Of a DNA stretch of 64,000 nt, positions 34,832 to 42,974 are shown piece after piece. The stretch lies in assembly GCA_964478225.1 (NCBI GenBank), contig CAYZHM010000001.1, positions 434,001-498,000 on the forward strand, in the 5' to 3' direction. The position numbers were made by a program, and so were the translations under genes. The notes below the pieces were generated by a model. The model was not told where the DNA came from and made no database searches. It saw only the letters and a program-made list of their open reading frames with translations. Source of the DNA: CAYZHM01 sp964478225 (lineage in GTDB: Bacteria > Pseudomonadota > Alphaproteobacteria > Micavibrionales > Micavibrionaceae). The stretch's first letter is position 1; each line of letters starts with the position of its first letter.

Positions 34832-36436
34832 ATGGGAACTATTACTGATCCACATGGCGTTCAGGTCAAACGCGCTCTTGTTTCCGTTTCGGATAAAGAA
34901 GGGCTTGAGGATTTTGTCAAAAAACTTGCGGCGCAAGGCGTTGAGATTTTATCGACTGGCGGGACTGCAAAATTGCTCCGCGATTCAGGGATTAGTGTCA
35001 TTGATGTATCCGATTATACTGGCTTCCCAGAAATTATGGATGGGCGTGTTAAAACCCTTCATCCAAAAATTCATGGCGGGATTTTAGCACGCCGGGCTGA
35101 GGCATCGCACCAACAAGCCATGACTGACAATGATATCGGCCCGATCGATATGGTCGTGGTCAATTTATATCCGTTTGCCAAAACCATGCGCAGCGGTGCT
35201 GATTTTGCAACCTGCATCGAGAATATTGACATTGGCGGACCGGCGATGATCCGCGCGGCGGCAAAAAATCATGAGGACGTTGTTGTCATTACAGATCCTC
35301 AGGATTATGCGGTCGTGCTGGCAGACATGGGGAATAACAAAGGTGCGGTGACTCAAAAACTGCGTAAGCGTTTGGCCGCGACAGCCTATTCATTGACGGC
35401 CACATATGATTCCAATATTGCAAGCTGGATCGTATCGCAGATGGACAAGGACTTTGGAATGCCCCGGCGTATAAGCTTTTCCGGGACACGCAAACAGGAA
35501 TTGCGTTATGGCGAAAACCCTCATCAAACTGCCGCGCTTTACACCGTTGATGGCGATGCGCGTGTTGGGGTGGCGAACGCGAGAGTTTTGCAAGGGAAAG
35601 AATTATCTTACAACAATCTGAATGATACGGATGCGGCGTTTGAATTGGTGGCGGAATTTGATGATCCGGCGGTTGCGATTATCAAGCATGCCAATCCATG
35701 CGGTGTTGCGTGTGCGGCGGATATTTCAAAAGCGTATGAGAAAGCGTTGCTCTGTGATCCTGTCAGTGCGTTTGGCGGGATTATTGCTTTTAACCGTACG
35801 CTAGATGTTGAGACTGCCATATTGGTTACACAAAAATTTGTTGAAGTGATTATTGCGCCGGAAATTTCTGCGGATGCGGCAACCTTCTTACAATCGAAGC
35901 CCAATATTCGTGTTCTTGAGACCGGCAGCATGCCTGATGGCATTCAAAAAGGACGCTTGGTGAAACGGATTGCAGGCGGTTTGCTGGTGCAGGATCCGGA
36001 TAATGCGCATATTAGCGAGAACGACGTTAAGGTTGTGTCTGATCGTGATCCGACGGAGCAGGAAATGAAGGACATGCTCTTTGCCTTCCGCGTGGCCAAG
36101 CATGTGAAATCGAATGCGATTGTTTACGTGAAAGATGGGGCGACAGTCGGGATCGGGGCAGGACAGATGAGCCGCCTTGATTCAGCCCGTATTGCGGCCA
36201 TTAAGGCCAAGGAAGCAGCAGAGATGGCGGGCTTGCCTGAAGCTCTTACAAAAGGCTCTGTGGTGGCTTCGGATGCGTTCTTTCCTTTTGCCGATGGGCT
36301 CATTGCAGCGGCGGAAGCCGGGGTCACAGCAGTGATCCAGCCGGGTGGCTCAATTAAGGATCAAGAGGTCATTGATGCGGCCAACGAAAGAGGCCTAGCG
36401 ATGGTTTTTACGGGAATCCGGCATTTCCGCCATTAG
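34832..36436 (+). CDS. purH: Bifunctional AICAR transformylase/IMP cyclohydrolase
   Basis: The 534-residue enzyme catalyses the last two steps of purine synthesis. The N-terminal cyclohydrolase domain shows ALVSVSDKEGL, STGGTAKLL and GRVKTLHPKIHGG. The C-terminal transformylase domain shows RYGENPHQTAALY and the KHANPCGVA motif with catalytic Lys-His. Length is normal. Confidence 0.96.
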   Translation: MGTITDPHGVQVKRALVSVSDKEGLEDFVKKLAAQGVEILSTGGTAKLLRDSGISVIDVSDYTGFPEIMDGRVKTLHPKIHGGILARRAEASHQQAMTDNDIGPIDMVVVNLYPFAKTMRSGADFATCIENIDIGGPAMIRAAAKNHEDVVVITDPQDYAVVLADMGNNKGAVTQKLRKRLAATAYSLTATYDSNIASWIVSQMDKDFGMPRRISFSGTRKQELRYGENPHQTAALYTVDGDARVGVANARVLQGKELSYNNLNDTDAAFELVAEFDDPAVAIIKHANPCGVACAADISKAYEKALLCDPVSAFGGIIAFNRTLDVETAILVTQKFVEVIIAPEISADAATFLQSKPNIRVLETGSMPDGIQKGRLVKRIAGGLLVQDPDNAHISENDVKVVSDRDPTEQEMKDMLFAFRVAKHVKSNAIVYVKDGATVGIGAGQMSRLDSARIAAIKAKEAAEMAGLPEALTKGSVVASDAFFPFADGLIAAAEAGVTAVIQPGGSIKDQEVIDAANERGLAMVFTGIRHFRH

Positions 36437-36531
36437 GTCTAAATACTTGAAATAATTGAATTTGTTAATACAAATTTTACGAACACCCCTTAAAATTGGT
36501 ATCATTACATTAATTATAAAAAAAGTAATGA

Positions 36532-36540
36532 AAACGGTAA
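36532..36540 (+). repeat. AAACGGTAA motif, copy 1
   Basis: This is the first of four copies of AAACGGTRA in the 600 bases around the start of the purH-lepA locus. It lies 97 bases before the gene at 36638, in the 200-base A+T-rich gap after purH. Confidence 0.5.
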
Positions 36541-36605
36541 TTTAAGGTATTGAACTAGGGTGTGATCGTGAATTCTTATTCTATCATAAAATATGGGATA
36601 TTGCG

Positions 36606-36635
36606 CTCAGACCCTTCCTTCAAAGGGTGTTTGAG
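36606..36635 (+). promoter_or_regulatory. Leader hairpin enclosing the ribosome site of the 36638 gene
   Basis: CTCA-ACCCTT (36606-36616, with one bulged G) pairs with AAGGGT-TGAG (36623-36635, with a 3-base bulge). The Shine-Dalgarno AAAGGG lies in the right arm, just before ATG 36638, so folding would hide it. Confidence 0.45.
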
Positions 36636-36637
36636 AT

Positions 36638-37033
36638 ATGAGCGACGATAATCAAAACGAGCATGGCTATCTTTACAAGTTTGCTAATGCTGTCCATGAC
36701 ATCCTTCCCGAAGATGTACAGAAAAGCCTTCGTTCTACTGGTGTAACAGGCACTTTGCAGGCAACTTTGGATGGAGCGGATAGTGTTGCAGGCAGCGATG
36801 TCATGACCAAATATGGATATGCCGGCCTTCTTACTTTGACCTATTTAAGTGTATTCCGTGGCTGGGATTACAAGATGGCTGGCGTTGTTTCGGGAATTGT
36901 TGCCGCGACCTTTGGTCAGTTCGTGGAGCCAACACTTCGCAGTTTTTTCAATTCGGCTTCCAACCCCAATCAACCAACACCACAGCCTGCACCTCAGGCT
37001 GTGACGACGGGCTTTGTTGCCCCGCAACCTTAG
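36638..37033 (+). CDS. Small membrane-associated protein of unknown function with a proline-rich tail
   Basis: The 131-residue product is not recognised. Residues 1-60 are polar, with FANAVHDILPEDVQKSL. Residues about 62-93 are hydrophobic (a YGYAGLLTLTYLSVF stretch and an AGVVSGIVAATFG stretch). The last ~25 residues are rich in proline and glutamine. The hydrophobic-plus-proline layout echoes the C-terminal part of the giant protein that follows, so they may work together. Its ribosome site lies in a hairpin, and copies of AAACGGTRA flank the gene. Confidence 0.65.
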   Translation: MSDDNQNEHGYLYKFANAVHDILPEDVQKSLRSTGVTGTLQATLDGADSVAGSDVMTKYGYAGLLTLTYLSVFRGWDYKMAGVVSGIVAATFGQFVEPTLRSFFNSASNPNQPTPQPAPQAVTTGFVAPQP

Positions 37034-37065
37034 GAGATTAAAAGTTTAAAAACAGAATTTACGGC

Positions 37066-37130
37066 AAACGGTAAGACTAAAAAAACAAAGCTTCGTTAGA
37101 AAGCGAAAAACTAAAAACGGTAAACGGTGA
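37066..37130 (+). repeat. AAACGGTRA motif, copies 2-4
   Basis: AAACGGTAA at 37066-37074 and 37115-37123, and AAACGGTGA at 37122-37130 (overlapping the previous copy by two bases), lie in the 122-base gap before the giant gene. Together with the copy at 36532 they form a candidate operator set. Confidence 0.55.
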
Positions 37131-37155
37131 ACGAGTAATTTAGAGGATAGTGGTC

Positions 37156-40100
37156 ATGGTTACAGAAGTAGTTGATTCAGACCTCGCACGGCAGTGGGAC
37201 AAGATTGCCGAGACTTATCCTGAGTATAGCGGCGATATATTCAGAACAGAAGGCAAGACTCTTACCTATGAAAAATTGAAAGAAAACCGCGGATTTATGA
37301 ACGCGGCGATCCGCATGAATTACTTTTTCGAAGGCACGAAAGCAGACCGCTTTTTTAGAGCTGACGGCACCCCTCGCAGCCCAGGGGAGCTTCGCCTTGA
37401 GGACAAGGACGAACTCGCTAAGTGGGTTCAGAACGAGATGCGCTGGTTTAACAATAACGAAGTTTATACTGGTATGACATTCCTCAGAGTGAACGAGGCA
37501 GACCAAGAACGAAAAGCTGCGTTTTGTTATCTCATGCATTGCCATGATCGTACTGGAGCGACCTGGGGTGGTGCTGCAAAGGCGCTTTTGCAAGGTGGCG
37601 TCATGTCGCCGACGACATGGCTTACAGTTGGGACTGGGGGTTTGGGTGCTGGCTCGAAGGTTGCTTCGGAAGGAGCAAAACAGGCTGGTAAAGTTGCACT
37701 GAAAGAAGTTTTCAAGCAAAGCGCAATCGGCGTTGTGGCAAGCGGTGTGAAGCATGCAGCCACTCATATTGGTGAAAAAGGCGCGATCCGCGAAGGCGGA
37801 AAACTCGTGGCCGAAGGTCTGATGAAAAAGCATATTGTTGGTGCAGCGGCTGAAGCTGGTTTGGTGAACGCTGCGCAGGATTATGCCTTCCAAAAAATTG
37901 AGATCGGCGCGAAGTTTTCTGATGGCTATAGTTTGACACGTGGGGCCGGCGCGATGGGTATGGGCGCAGCGTTTGGTGCGGGCATGGGCGGCCTTGGCGA
38001 GGTGGCGTTCCCGGTTGCCGGACGCGCTACGAGCTGGTCGGCCAGAGTTGCGAAAAATGCCGCCGTGGACACATGGAGCGGCGCGAAGATTACCGCGAAA
38101 GCCACGGGACGATTTGCAGGTGAAGCAGCAAGAGCGGCAGGCCGCGCCGGAGATAAATGGGTTGTTGAGCCGATGTATCAGGCGGGAAAAGCCATGGGCA
38201 TGTCCCCTCACCCCGGCTTGAACTCGAACATGGGTCTTCCTTTGGGGGGGCTGTTTAACAAGGCCTCATCAGATGCATTGCCTGACTACAAGCCGCGAAT
38301 TGATCCGTTAAAATTATGGATGCGTCGCAATTGGAAGCCATGGAAACTTTTCACAAACTGGGCTCCTGTTTCAAGCATGCCTATGGAGTGCCGCCCTATT
38401 ATTCGGCCGGTCATTGAGTATGCAGACAATCTCATGAAAAAGAATGACCTCATTCAGAAGATACAGAGCCTACAACATGAAGTTCTGGACGCTGTCGACA
38501 ATGGAGGAGATGTAAAAGCTGTTCTTGATAAATTTGCTAAAGACAACCAAGCAAACCTCTCAAGCTTCCGTACTGAAATCCGTGAGTTGCGTAAGCATGT
38601 GGATGATACATATGGCAAGATGATGCCTAATAAAGACACAGGAGGCCGCGTGGCTGTTCCCGTGGATGAAATTCCGGCCAATACGTTTCTTAGAAAAAAA
38701 CTGGCTGTTGGTATTCATGCCTTTGAACACCATAAAACAGGTATTACACGTGCTCAAAAAACGAAGCTTCTTGAGTTCCTAGATGATCTTGATAAAACGG
38801 CAAGCTCTTTGGAGAAAGGCTCTGCTGGAAAAGATGGACAAGTTATTCTGGATTCTGTTGCTAAGATTCAAAGTGGTGAGCTTACGACGTCTCAATTCAG
38901 AGAAAGCCTTACTGGAATATCGCACGCTAACTTTTTGGCCAATAACGCCAAGTCCCGTTTGACAGGAAATTGGCCTAACACGCCGGATGGGCAGACAGAT
39001 GCAGCTTACAATCAATGGAAAGAAAGCCTGGAGCGCTCTATTCAATCCGGATATTACAACGTTGAACACTACAGCACACCTGTTGCCCTGAACAGAAAAG
39101 AGAACTTTGAAAAGAACTGGCAAAACCAGATCCTACCTTTTTATACGACTATTGCTGAGAAAGCCGAAGACGGCTCCGTAAAATCAGTAAACTGGACGGA
39201 CCAAAATATTCCTACATTTGCTGCACACCTCAAAGAAGGTTTTGATATCGGGTTTGATCATGAAATTCTTTATATTGTTGATGAACTTGCCCGTCGCCGT
39301 CAGCAGTGGAAAGGAAAAGGCACCGGTCCAGAACTTAGCATCATGCCCCCTGCATCCTCCTTAAAATCCGCCATGGAAGCTCTGGGAGATAGTCCGAGAT
39401 ACAAAAAATTTATTGATGATGTTGTTGGTAAAGTCACAGACGATAACATAGGTGCTCCGGGAGCACCGAGAACGACAGTTCCATTCCTTAGGTTCTTCCA
39501 AGATAACCGCCCCAACAGACATCTTTATACAATGATGAGCTATCCTTATCGATATGCCGCTCGTTTTACGTACAACAATCTTATATCTGTTCCTGGGAAA
39601 AACTTCTTTTCCAACAGACTATTTTACACTCCTCTTAAGCAAGCTGGTGCCTTTGTTGCAGGGGCTAAAGTATTTGGCGCCGACATTGATAGCGCATCCG
39701 TTAAAGCTGCTGCGAATATTGTCTGGAGAGAGCTGGATAAAGACGGCAAGCCTATAGAAAGTTGGGCTGCTGTTGCTCGCAGAGCTGCTGTGCGAAACTT
39801 CTCAGGATGGACAGTCAATGACATTAGTAGAGCGCCTATACCAATTGTTGGACGTCTTATTCCTATGCCACAACTTACCAAATTGGGCTGGGTTGCAGCT
39901 GGAAGTGCGGGGCTTATAGCATTTGGCAAATATACAGAAAGCGAAAAAATTGAAGCTGTAGGAAAACTCGGTACATCCACAGCGTCTTATGGAATGCAAT
40001 TAGGGGCAAACGTTACAGACAATACCGTGCCCTTGGCTGTTCGCGTTGGCCTGCAAAAAACTTTTGGTGAAAGTTCTATTTTCAGCTATTTCGATTTACC

Positions 40101-41307
40101 CCATTGGGGAGCAAAAACAGACGCCTTCCTTGATAGCACTATTCGTGTTGATGATGATGGTTTGTTCTCGGCCGCTGCTGCGGCAAGATGGGTTGGCGGA
40201 CGTGGGCCAGCTGGTGATATTGTTGAAATTTCTCGGGTGAAGGATGCACTGGCGGCTGCAGACCAAACTCAGCCACCTGCAACTACAACACCTCCTTCAA
40301 ATCCCCCTGCTGGGGGAAATCCTCCTGCGCAACAAGGGCAAGGTGGTTATGTTCCTGGGCAGGTTGTGCCTCCTGGCGCCTTGCCTGGCGGTGCGCAAGG
40401 TGGTGCGGCGCCGGGGACAACAAATCCGAATGCTGGGGCTGCGGCGCCTGGCACTCCGGCCAATCCTGCTTCTCCTGCAAACCCAGGAGCGCCTTCGGCT
40501 GGCGCGGCGCCGGGTGGAAACTCCGGAGCGGCACAACCTGGAGCAACAGCACCTAATCCTTATGACAGCGTGAATCTTCGTTCCGGCTGGCAGTCCGCGA
40601 AAAATCTTGGTAACTCCGCGATGAATAGTTTGCCGCTGAGTGATAACTCCAAGGAGAATTTAAGCGATGTTTGGAATGTTGCGGCGAAAACGACAAAAGG
40701 TATTGGCAGCTTCTTGTATCGTTTCCTGGATTGGGCGCATTGTCACCCAAGTGGAAACGCATTGCTTGGCTTTCTTGGCGGCGCCGCTGCGGCCTATATG
40801 GTTCCAACGGCTTTAAATTTCATGGGCCTTGGCGGTATTCCGGTTATAGGCACATTGTTGAAAACGGTTGGTGTGGTTGCCGGTTTCTTCATTGGTATGG
40901 AGATCACAAAAACTTTGGCATGTCCGAAGGGAGTTAGTACACATGTCGGACAATGTGGCAATTGCAGCTTTGCTCCAGATGCGCTGACTGAGAAACAAGC
41001 GGCTTATACCAACTTTAATCCATCTGAAGTTCTTGCCTTCACTCAAGATCATAACGGCGGGATGTATGTGAACGATAATCAGTTTGTGGTTATGGCCGGC
41101 GGCCCTGATTTTGCCTATACCAGCTTTGATACGCTTTCGCCGGATCAGGGCAACGGTCATTTGCCGAAAGAATTTAAAGGCATTGATGTAAGTGACGCAC
41201 TGGTCTTCAAAGGTCAGGGTTATGAGAAGGTCGAGCTGAACTCTGCTGATAAAGCCCTTGTGGGAATGCGCCATGCGGCTGCACCAGAATACACTTTATC
41301 CGCTTAA
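37156..41307 (+). CDS. Giant protein of unknown function (about 1,383 residues)
   Basis: I do not recognise a family. ATG 37156 is preferred because GAGGA lies 8 bases before it. Residues 1-140 are polar and aromatic. About 145-300 form an alanine/glycine-rich amphipathic stretch (GVMSPTTWLTVGTGGLGAG, then MGMGAAFGAGMGGLGE) like those in phage internal virion or polyvalent proteins. About 300-1030 are mixed and mostly helical. About 1033-1135 are a Pro/Gly/Ala-rich linker. About 1203-1255 are hydrophobic (ALLGFLGGAAAAYMVP and VVAGFFIGMEI), followed by a ~125-residue C-terminal domain with a CPKG..CGNC cysteine cluster. No signal peptide is seen. Its size, linker and membrane segment suggest a structural, surface or effector role, which is inference only. 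Confidence 0.72.
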   Translation: MVTEVVDSDLARQWDKIAETYPEYSGDIFRTEGKTLTYEKLKENRGFMNAAIRMNYFFEGTKADRFFRADGTPRSPGELRLEDKDELAKWVQNEMRWFNNNEVYTGMTFLRVNEADQERKAAFCYLMHCHDRTGATWGGAAKALLQGGVMSPTTWLTVGTGGLGAGSKVASEGAKQAGKVALKEVFKQSAIGVVASGVKHAATHIGEKGAIREGGKLVAEGLMKKHIVGAAAEAGLVNAAQDYAFQKIEIGAKFSDGYSLTRGAGAMGMGAAFGAGMGGLGEVAFPVAGRATSWSARVAKNAAVDTWSGAKITAKATGRFAGEAARAAGRAGDKWVVEPMYQAGKAMGMSPHPGLNSNMGLPLGGLFNKASSDALPDYKPRIDPLKLWMRRNWKPWKLFTNWAPVSSMPMECRPIIRPVIEYADNLMKKNDLIQKIQSLQHEVLDAVDNGGDVKAVLDKFAKDNQANLSSFRTEIRELRKHVDDTYGKMMPNKDTGGRVAVPVDEIPANTFLRKKLAVGIHAFEHHKTGITRAQKTKLLEFLDDLDKTASSLEKGSAGKDGQVILDSVAKIQSGELTTSQFRESLTGISHANFLANNAKSRLTGNWPNTPDGQTDAAYNQWKESLERSIQSGYYNVEHYSTPVALNRKENFEKNWQNQILPFYTTIAEKAEDGSVKSVNWTDQNIPTFAAHLKEGFDIGFDHEILYIVDELARRRQQWKGKGTGPELSIMPPASSLKSAMEALGDSPRYKKFIDDVVGKVTDDNIGAPGAPRTTVPFLRFFQDNRPNRHLYTMMSYPYRYAARFTYNNLISVPGKNFFSNRLFYTPLKQAGAFVAGAKVFGADIDSASVKAAANIVWRELDKDGKPIESWAAVARRAAVRNFSGWTVNDISRAPIPIVGRLIPMPQLTKLGWVAAGSAGLIAFGKYTESEKIEAVGKLGTSTASYGMQLGANVTDNTVPLAVRVGLQKTFGESSIFSYFDLPHWGAKTDAFLDSTIRVDDDGLFSAAAAARWVGGRGPAGDIVEISRVKDALAAADQTQPPATTTPPSNPPAGGNPPAQQGQGGYVPGQVVPPGALPGGAQGGAAPGTTNPNAGAAAPGTPANPASPANPGAPSAGAAPGGNSGAAQPGATAPNPYDSVNLRSGWQSAKNLGNSAMNSLPLSDNSKENLSDVWNVAAKTTKGIGSFLYRFLDWAHCHPSGNALLGFLGGAAAAYMVPTALNFMGLGGIPVIGTLLKTVGVVAGFFIGMEITKTLACPKGVSTHVGQCGNCSFAPDALTEKQAAYTNFNPSEVLAFTQDHNGGMYVNDNQFVVMAGGPDFAYTSFDTLSPDQGNGHLPKEFKGIDVSDALVFKGQGYEKVELNSADKALVGMRHAAAPEYTLSA

Positions 41308-41335
41308 ACCCAAGTGTTAGGATAAGAGGTTGAAA

Positions 41336-41371
41336 ATGCCTGCACGGGACTCCCTATCTTATGTCATCTGA
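41336..41371 (+). CDS. Possible 11-codon leader ORF overlapping the next gene
   Basis: ATG 41336 has a well-placed AAGAGG (41324-41329) and encodes MPARDSLSYVI. Its TGA (41369-41371) lies just inside the gene starting at 41361, which has no ribosome site of its own. Reinitiation after the leader could drive that gene. Confidence 0.35.
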   Translation: MPARDSLSYVI

Positions 41372-41747
41372 TGATCCATCACATGAGAAACCTATGAAAG
41401 ACGCGATGAAAAGTGATTTCGCGGCTGGGCAAGGCACGGATGCTTCCCCCCTCTTTAAGCCGGATGAGCTTGATATCTACGTGAACAAGATCACGATGGA
41501 AGCCTATATCTTTCACGGCAAAGATGTTGTTTATGATTTGATTGATCATCTGGAGTATGATGACAAAGATTACAGTGTCACGATCGTTCAGAAAAACGGA
41601 GTGAAGCGTGACCTCGGTGTCAAAATTCAATGGCTTGTGCGGCCTTATTGGAAGAACGCGGGTGAAGTTAACATTGTGCAAACGAAGAATGGTGAGTCTA
41701 TTAACGGTTGCTTTGTGCCGCTTGTCCATGTTGAAAACAAGTCATAA
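41361..41747 (+). CDS. Small protein of unknown function, paralogue 1
   Basis: The 128-residue cytoplasmic-looking protein is unrecognised. After a polar N-terminus it is strand-rich: DVVYDLIDHLEYDDKDYSV, KRDLGVKIQWLVRPYW and a final INGCFVPLVHVENKS. The final segment matches the end of the gene at 41790 (EGHFIPLILHG), and both contain a central acidic and hydrophobic strand pair, so the two look like diverged tandem copies. ATG 41361 lacks a clear ribosome site; see the leader ORF at 41336. Confidence 0.6.
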   Translation: MSSDDPSHEKPMKDAMKSDFAAGQGTDASPLFKPDELDIYVNKITMEAYIFHGKDVVYDLIDHLEYDDKDYSVTIVQKNGVKRDLGVKIQWLVRPYWKNAGEVNIVQTKNGESINGCFVPLVHVENKS

Positions 41748-41789
41748 GACGTGGCAACGACGCGAAATTGTTGGTAAAGTAGAAGGGTT

Positions 41790-42152
41790 ATGAAGCACGA
41801 AGCAGACAGCATTGAAAAGCCTCCGGTCGGTAATCTGACCGACTTTGTGTATGGGGTTGATAAAAACAACCGCCTAGAAATCGAAGTTGGTGTCGACGAA
41901 GTAGGCAAAGTTGTTGTTTTTCATAATAAGGTCTTCAAGAAAGAGATCGCCTGGTTTGAGTTTGATTTGCAGACTGGTTTTTTGACCTTTGTGATGGAGG
42001 ACGGCGATATACGTGATGCGGGCTTGCCGCTGAGCAAAAAAATCTCCAAACACATGCATAACTCCCACCAGATTTTGATGGTTTTGGAAGACGAAAAAAC
42101 CGGCGATACGCGCGAGGGGCATTTCATTCCCCTTATTTTGCACGGTCAGTAG
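41790..42152 (+). CDS. Small protein of unknown function, paralogue 2
   Basis: The 120-residue protein is unrecognised. It is strand-rich (LEIEVGVDEVGKVVVFHNKVF, WFEFDLQTGFLTFVMEDGD, ILMVLEDEKTGDTREGHFIPLIL). Its layout and ending resemble the gene at 41361. The ATG follows GTAGAAGGG by about 4 bases. It is probably in one transcript with the giant gene and paralogue 1. Confidence 0.6.
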   Translation: MKHEADSIEKPPVGNLTDFVYGVDKNNRLEIEVGVDEVGKVVVFHNKVFKKEIAWFEFDLQTGFLTFVMEDGDIRDAGLPLSKKISKHMHNSHQILMVLEDEKTGDTREGHFIPLILHGQ

Positions 42153-42223
42153 AAAAATCTTATAAGCCATTGATTTTAAATAATAAAATCTTTGCCAAAA
42201 GCTGGCATTTTAAATCTGAATCG

Positions 42224-42232
42224 TGATATAAT
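42224..42232 (+). promoter_or_regulatory. Extended -10 promoter for the 54-residue gene
   Basis: TGATATAAT is a perfect extended -10 element (TGN followed by TATAAT at 42227-42232). No good -35 is present, as is usual for this class. Transcription would start near 42239, about 45 bases before ATG 42284. Confidence 0.55.
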
Positions 42233-42283
42233 CGTACTTAGGTAATAGTAAACAATAATCTTCGAAAAGAAGGGTGTGTAATA

Positions 42284-42448
42284 ATGAGAGATCCTATTTC
42301 TTCAACGTTCAATTTGATTGCTTCTGAGCGTCAGTTTATGACGCTTGATGGCGATAAAGGCGGCATGGCATCAAGATATACAACGTCCGAGCCTGCGGCT
42401 GAGGTTTCAAACAATTTTATTCCCTCAGGCCCTAACGGGATGGGTTAA
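42284..42448 (+). CDS. 54-residue small protein, free-standing gene
   Basis: A short frame begins MRDPISSTFNLIASERQF and ends SGPNGMG. AGAAGGG lies about 10 bases before ATG 42284. An extended -10 promoter precedes it, and a hairpin terminator begins 9 bases after its stop. It is polar without a signal peptide or membrane span, and the function is unknown. That a full promoter-SD-ORF-terminator set surrounds such a short frame is the main reason to accept it. Confidence 0.55.
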   Translation: MRDPISSTFNLIASERQFMTLDGDKGGMASRYTTSEPAAEVSNNFIPSGPNGMG

Positions 42449-42456
42449 ATTTCTGG

Positions 42457-42483
42457 TTACCCGCACTCGATGCGGGTAATTTT
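42457..42483 (+). terminator. Intrinsic terminator after the 54-residue gene
   Basis: TTACCCGCA (42457-42465) and TGCGGGTAA (42471-42479) form a perfect 9-bp stem with a 5-base loop, then TTTT. The stem also encodes the last codons and the stop of the minus-strand gene that ends at 42457. Confidence 0.75.
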
Positions 42484-42918
42484 CTTCTCTTTGTTCAAAT
42501 AAACATTTATACGGGCAGGATCGCTTTGGCGCGATTGCTGCCCGATTTCCTTATAATACACTACAGGGCGCTGCGTGAGGCCCAGCTCATTGTCCAGTGC
42601 TTTGCTATAGGTTTTGCCCACATAGTCCGAAAAATCACAGGCTAGAGCCCCACCTGAGGTTGCTCTTTCCCTACTCCGCCTTGCCGATGTTTTGTGCTGT
42701 CTTGCTGAGGTTGTTGTTGTGGTTTGAGGCGCCTCTTCCACCTGGGCTTGAGGTGGGTTTCCCGGTGTCGCCTGCGGCGGGGGCGCGAAAATTGCGGCTA
42801 GAAACCCAATAACCACGGGGATGGCCATCAAGCCAAACCAGAAATATGGGGGGCCTTGACGGAGCGTTATTTCATCGGGCTGGGGGCCGGGCAGGTCATT
42901 TTTTTTGTCTTCAGCCAT
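42457..42918 (-). CDS. Membrane-anchored protein with a C-terminal I78 inhibitor-like domain
   Basis: The 153-residue product has a polar N-terminus, one membrane helix at about 26-46 (FGLMAIPVVIGFLAAIF), a Pro/Gln/Thr-rich linker and a final ~60-residue domain. That domain (CDFSDYVGKTYSKAL, then PARINVYLNKEKKITRIECG) matches the pattern of peptidase inhibitor I78 proteins: a Cys near its start, a RINV strand and a terminal CG. It may protect the periplasm from proteases. The family match is by eye only. It diverges from lepA. Confidence 0.6.
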   Translation of the reverse strand: MAEDKKNDLPGPQPDEITLRQGPPYFWFGLMAIPVVIGFLAAIFAPPPQATPGNPPQAQVEEAPQTTTTTSARQHKTSARRSRERATSGGALACDFSDYVGKTYSKALDNELGLTQRPVVYYKEIGQQSRQSDPARINVYLNKEKKITRIECG

Positions 42919-42974
42919 GGGTAATTCATAGCAAACAGTTGAAATTGAAGCAATCTGTGTATATTCATCTTTGC

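Noticed and set aside
37177..38211. 344-codon frame antisense to the giant gene
   Set aside because: Longest shadow frame in the window, but Cys/Arg/His-rich without a ribosome site. The plus-strand frame is far longer with a good start.
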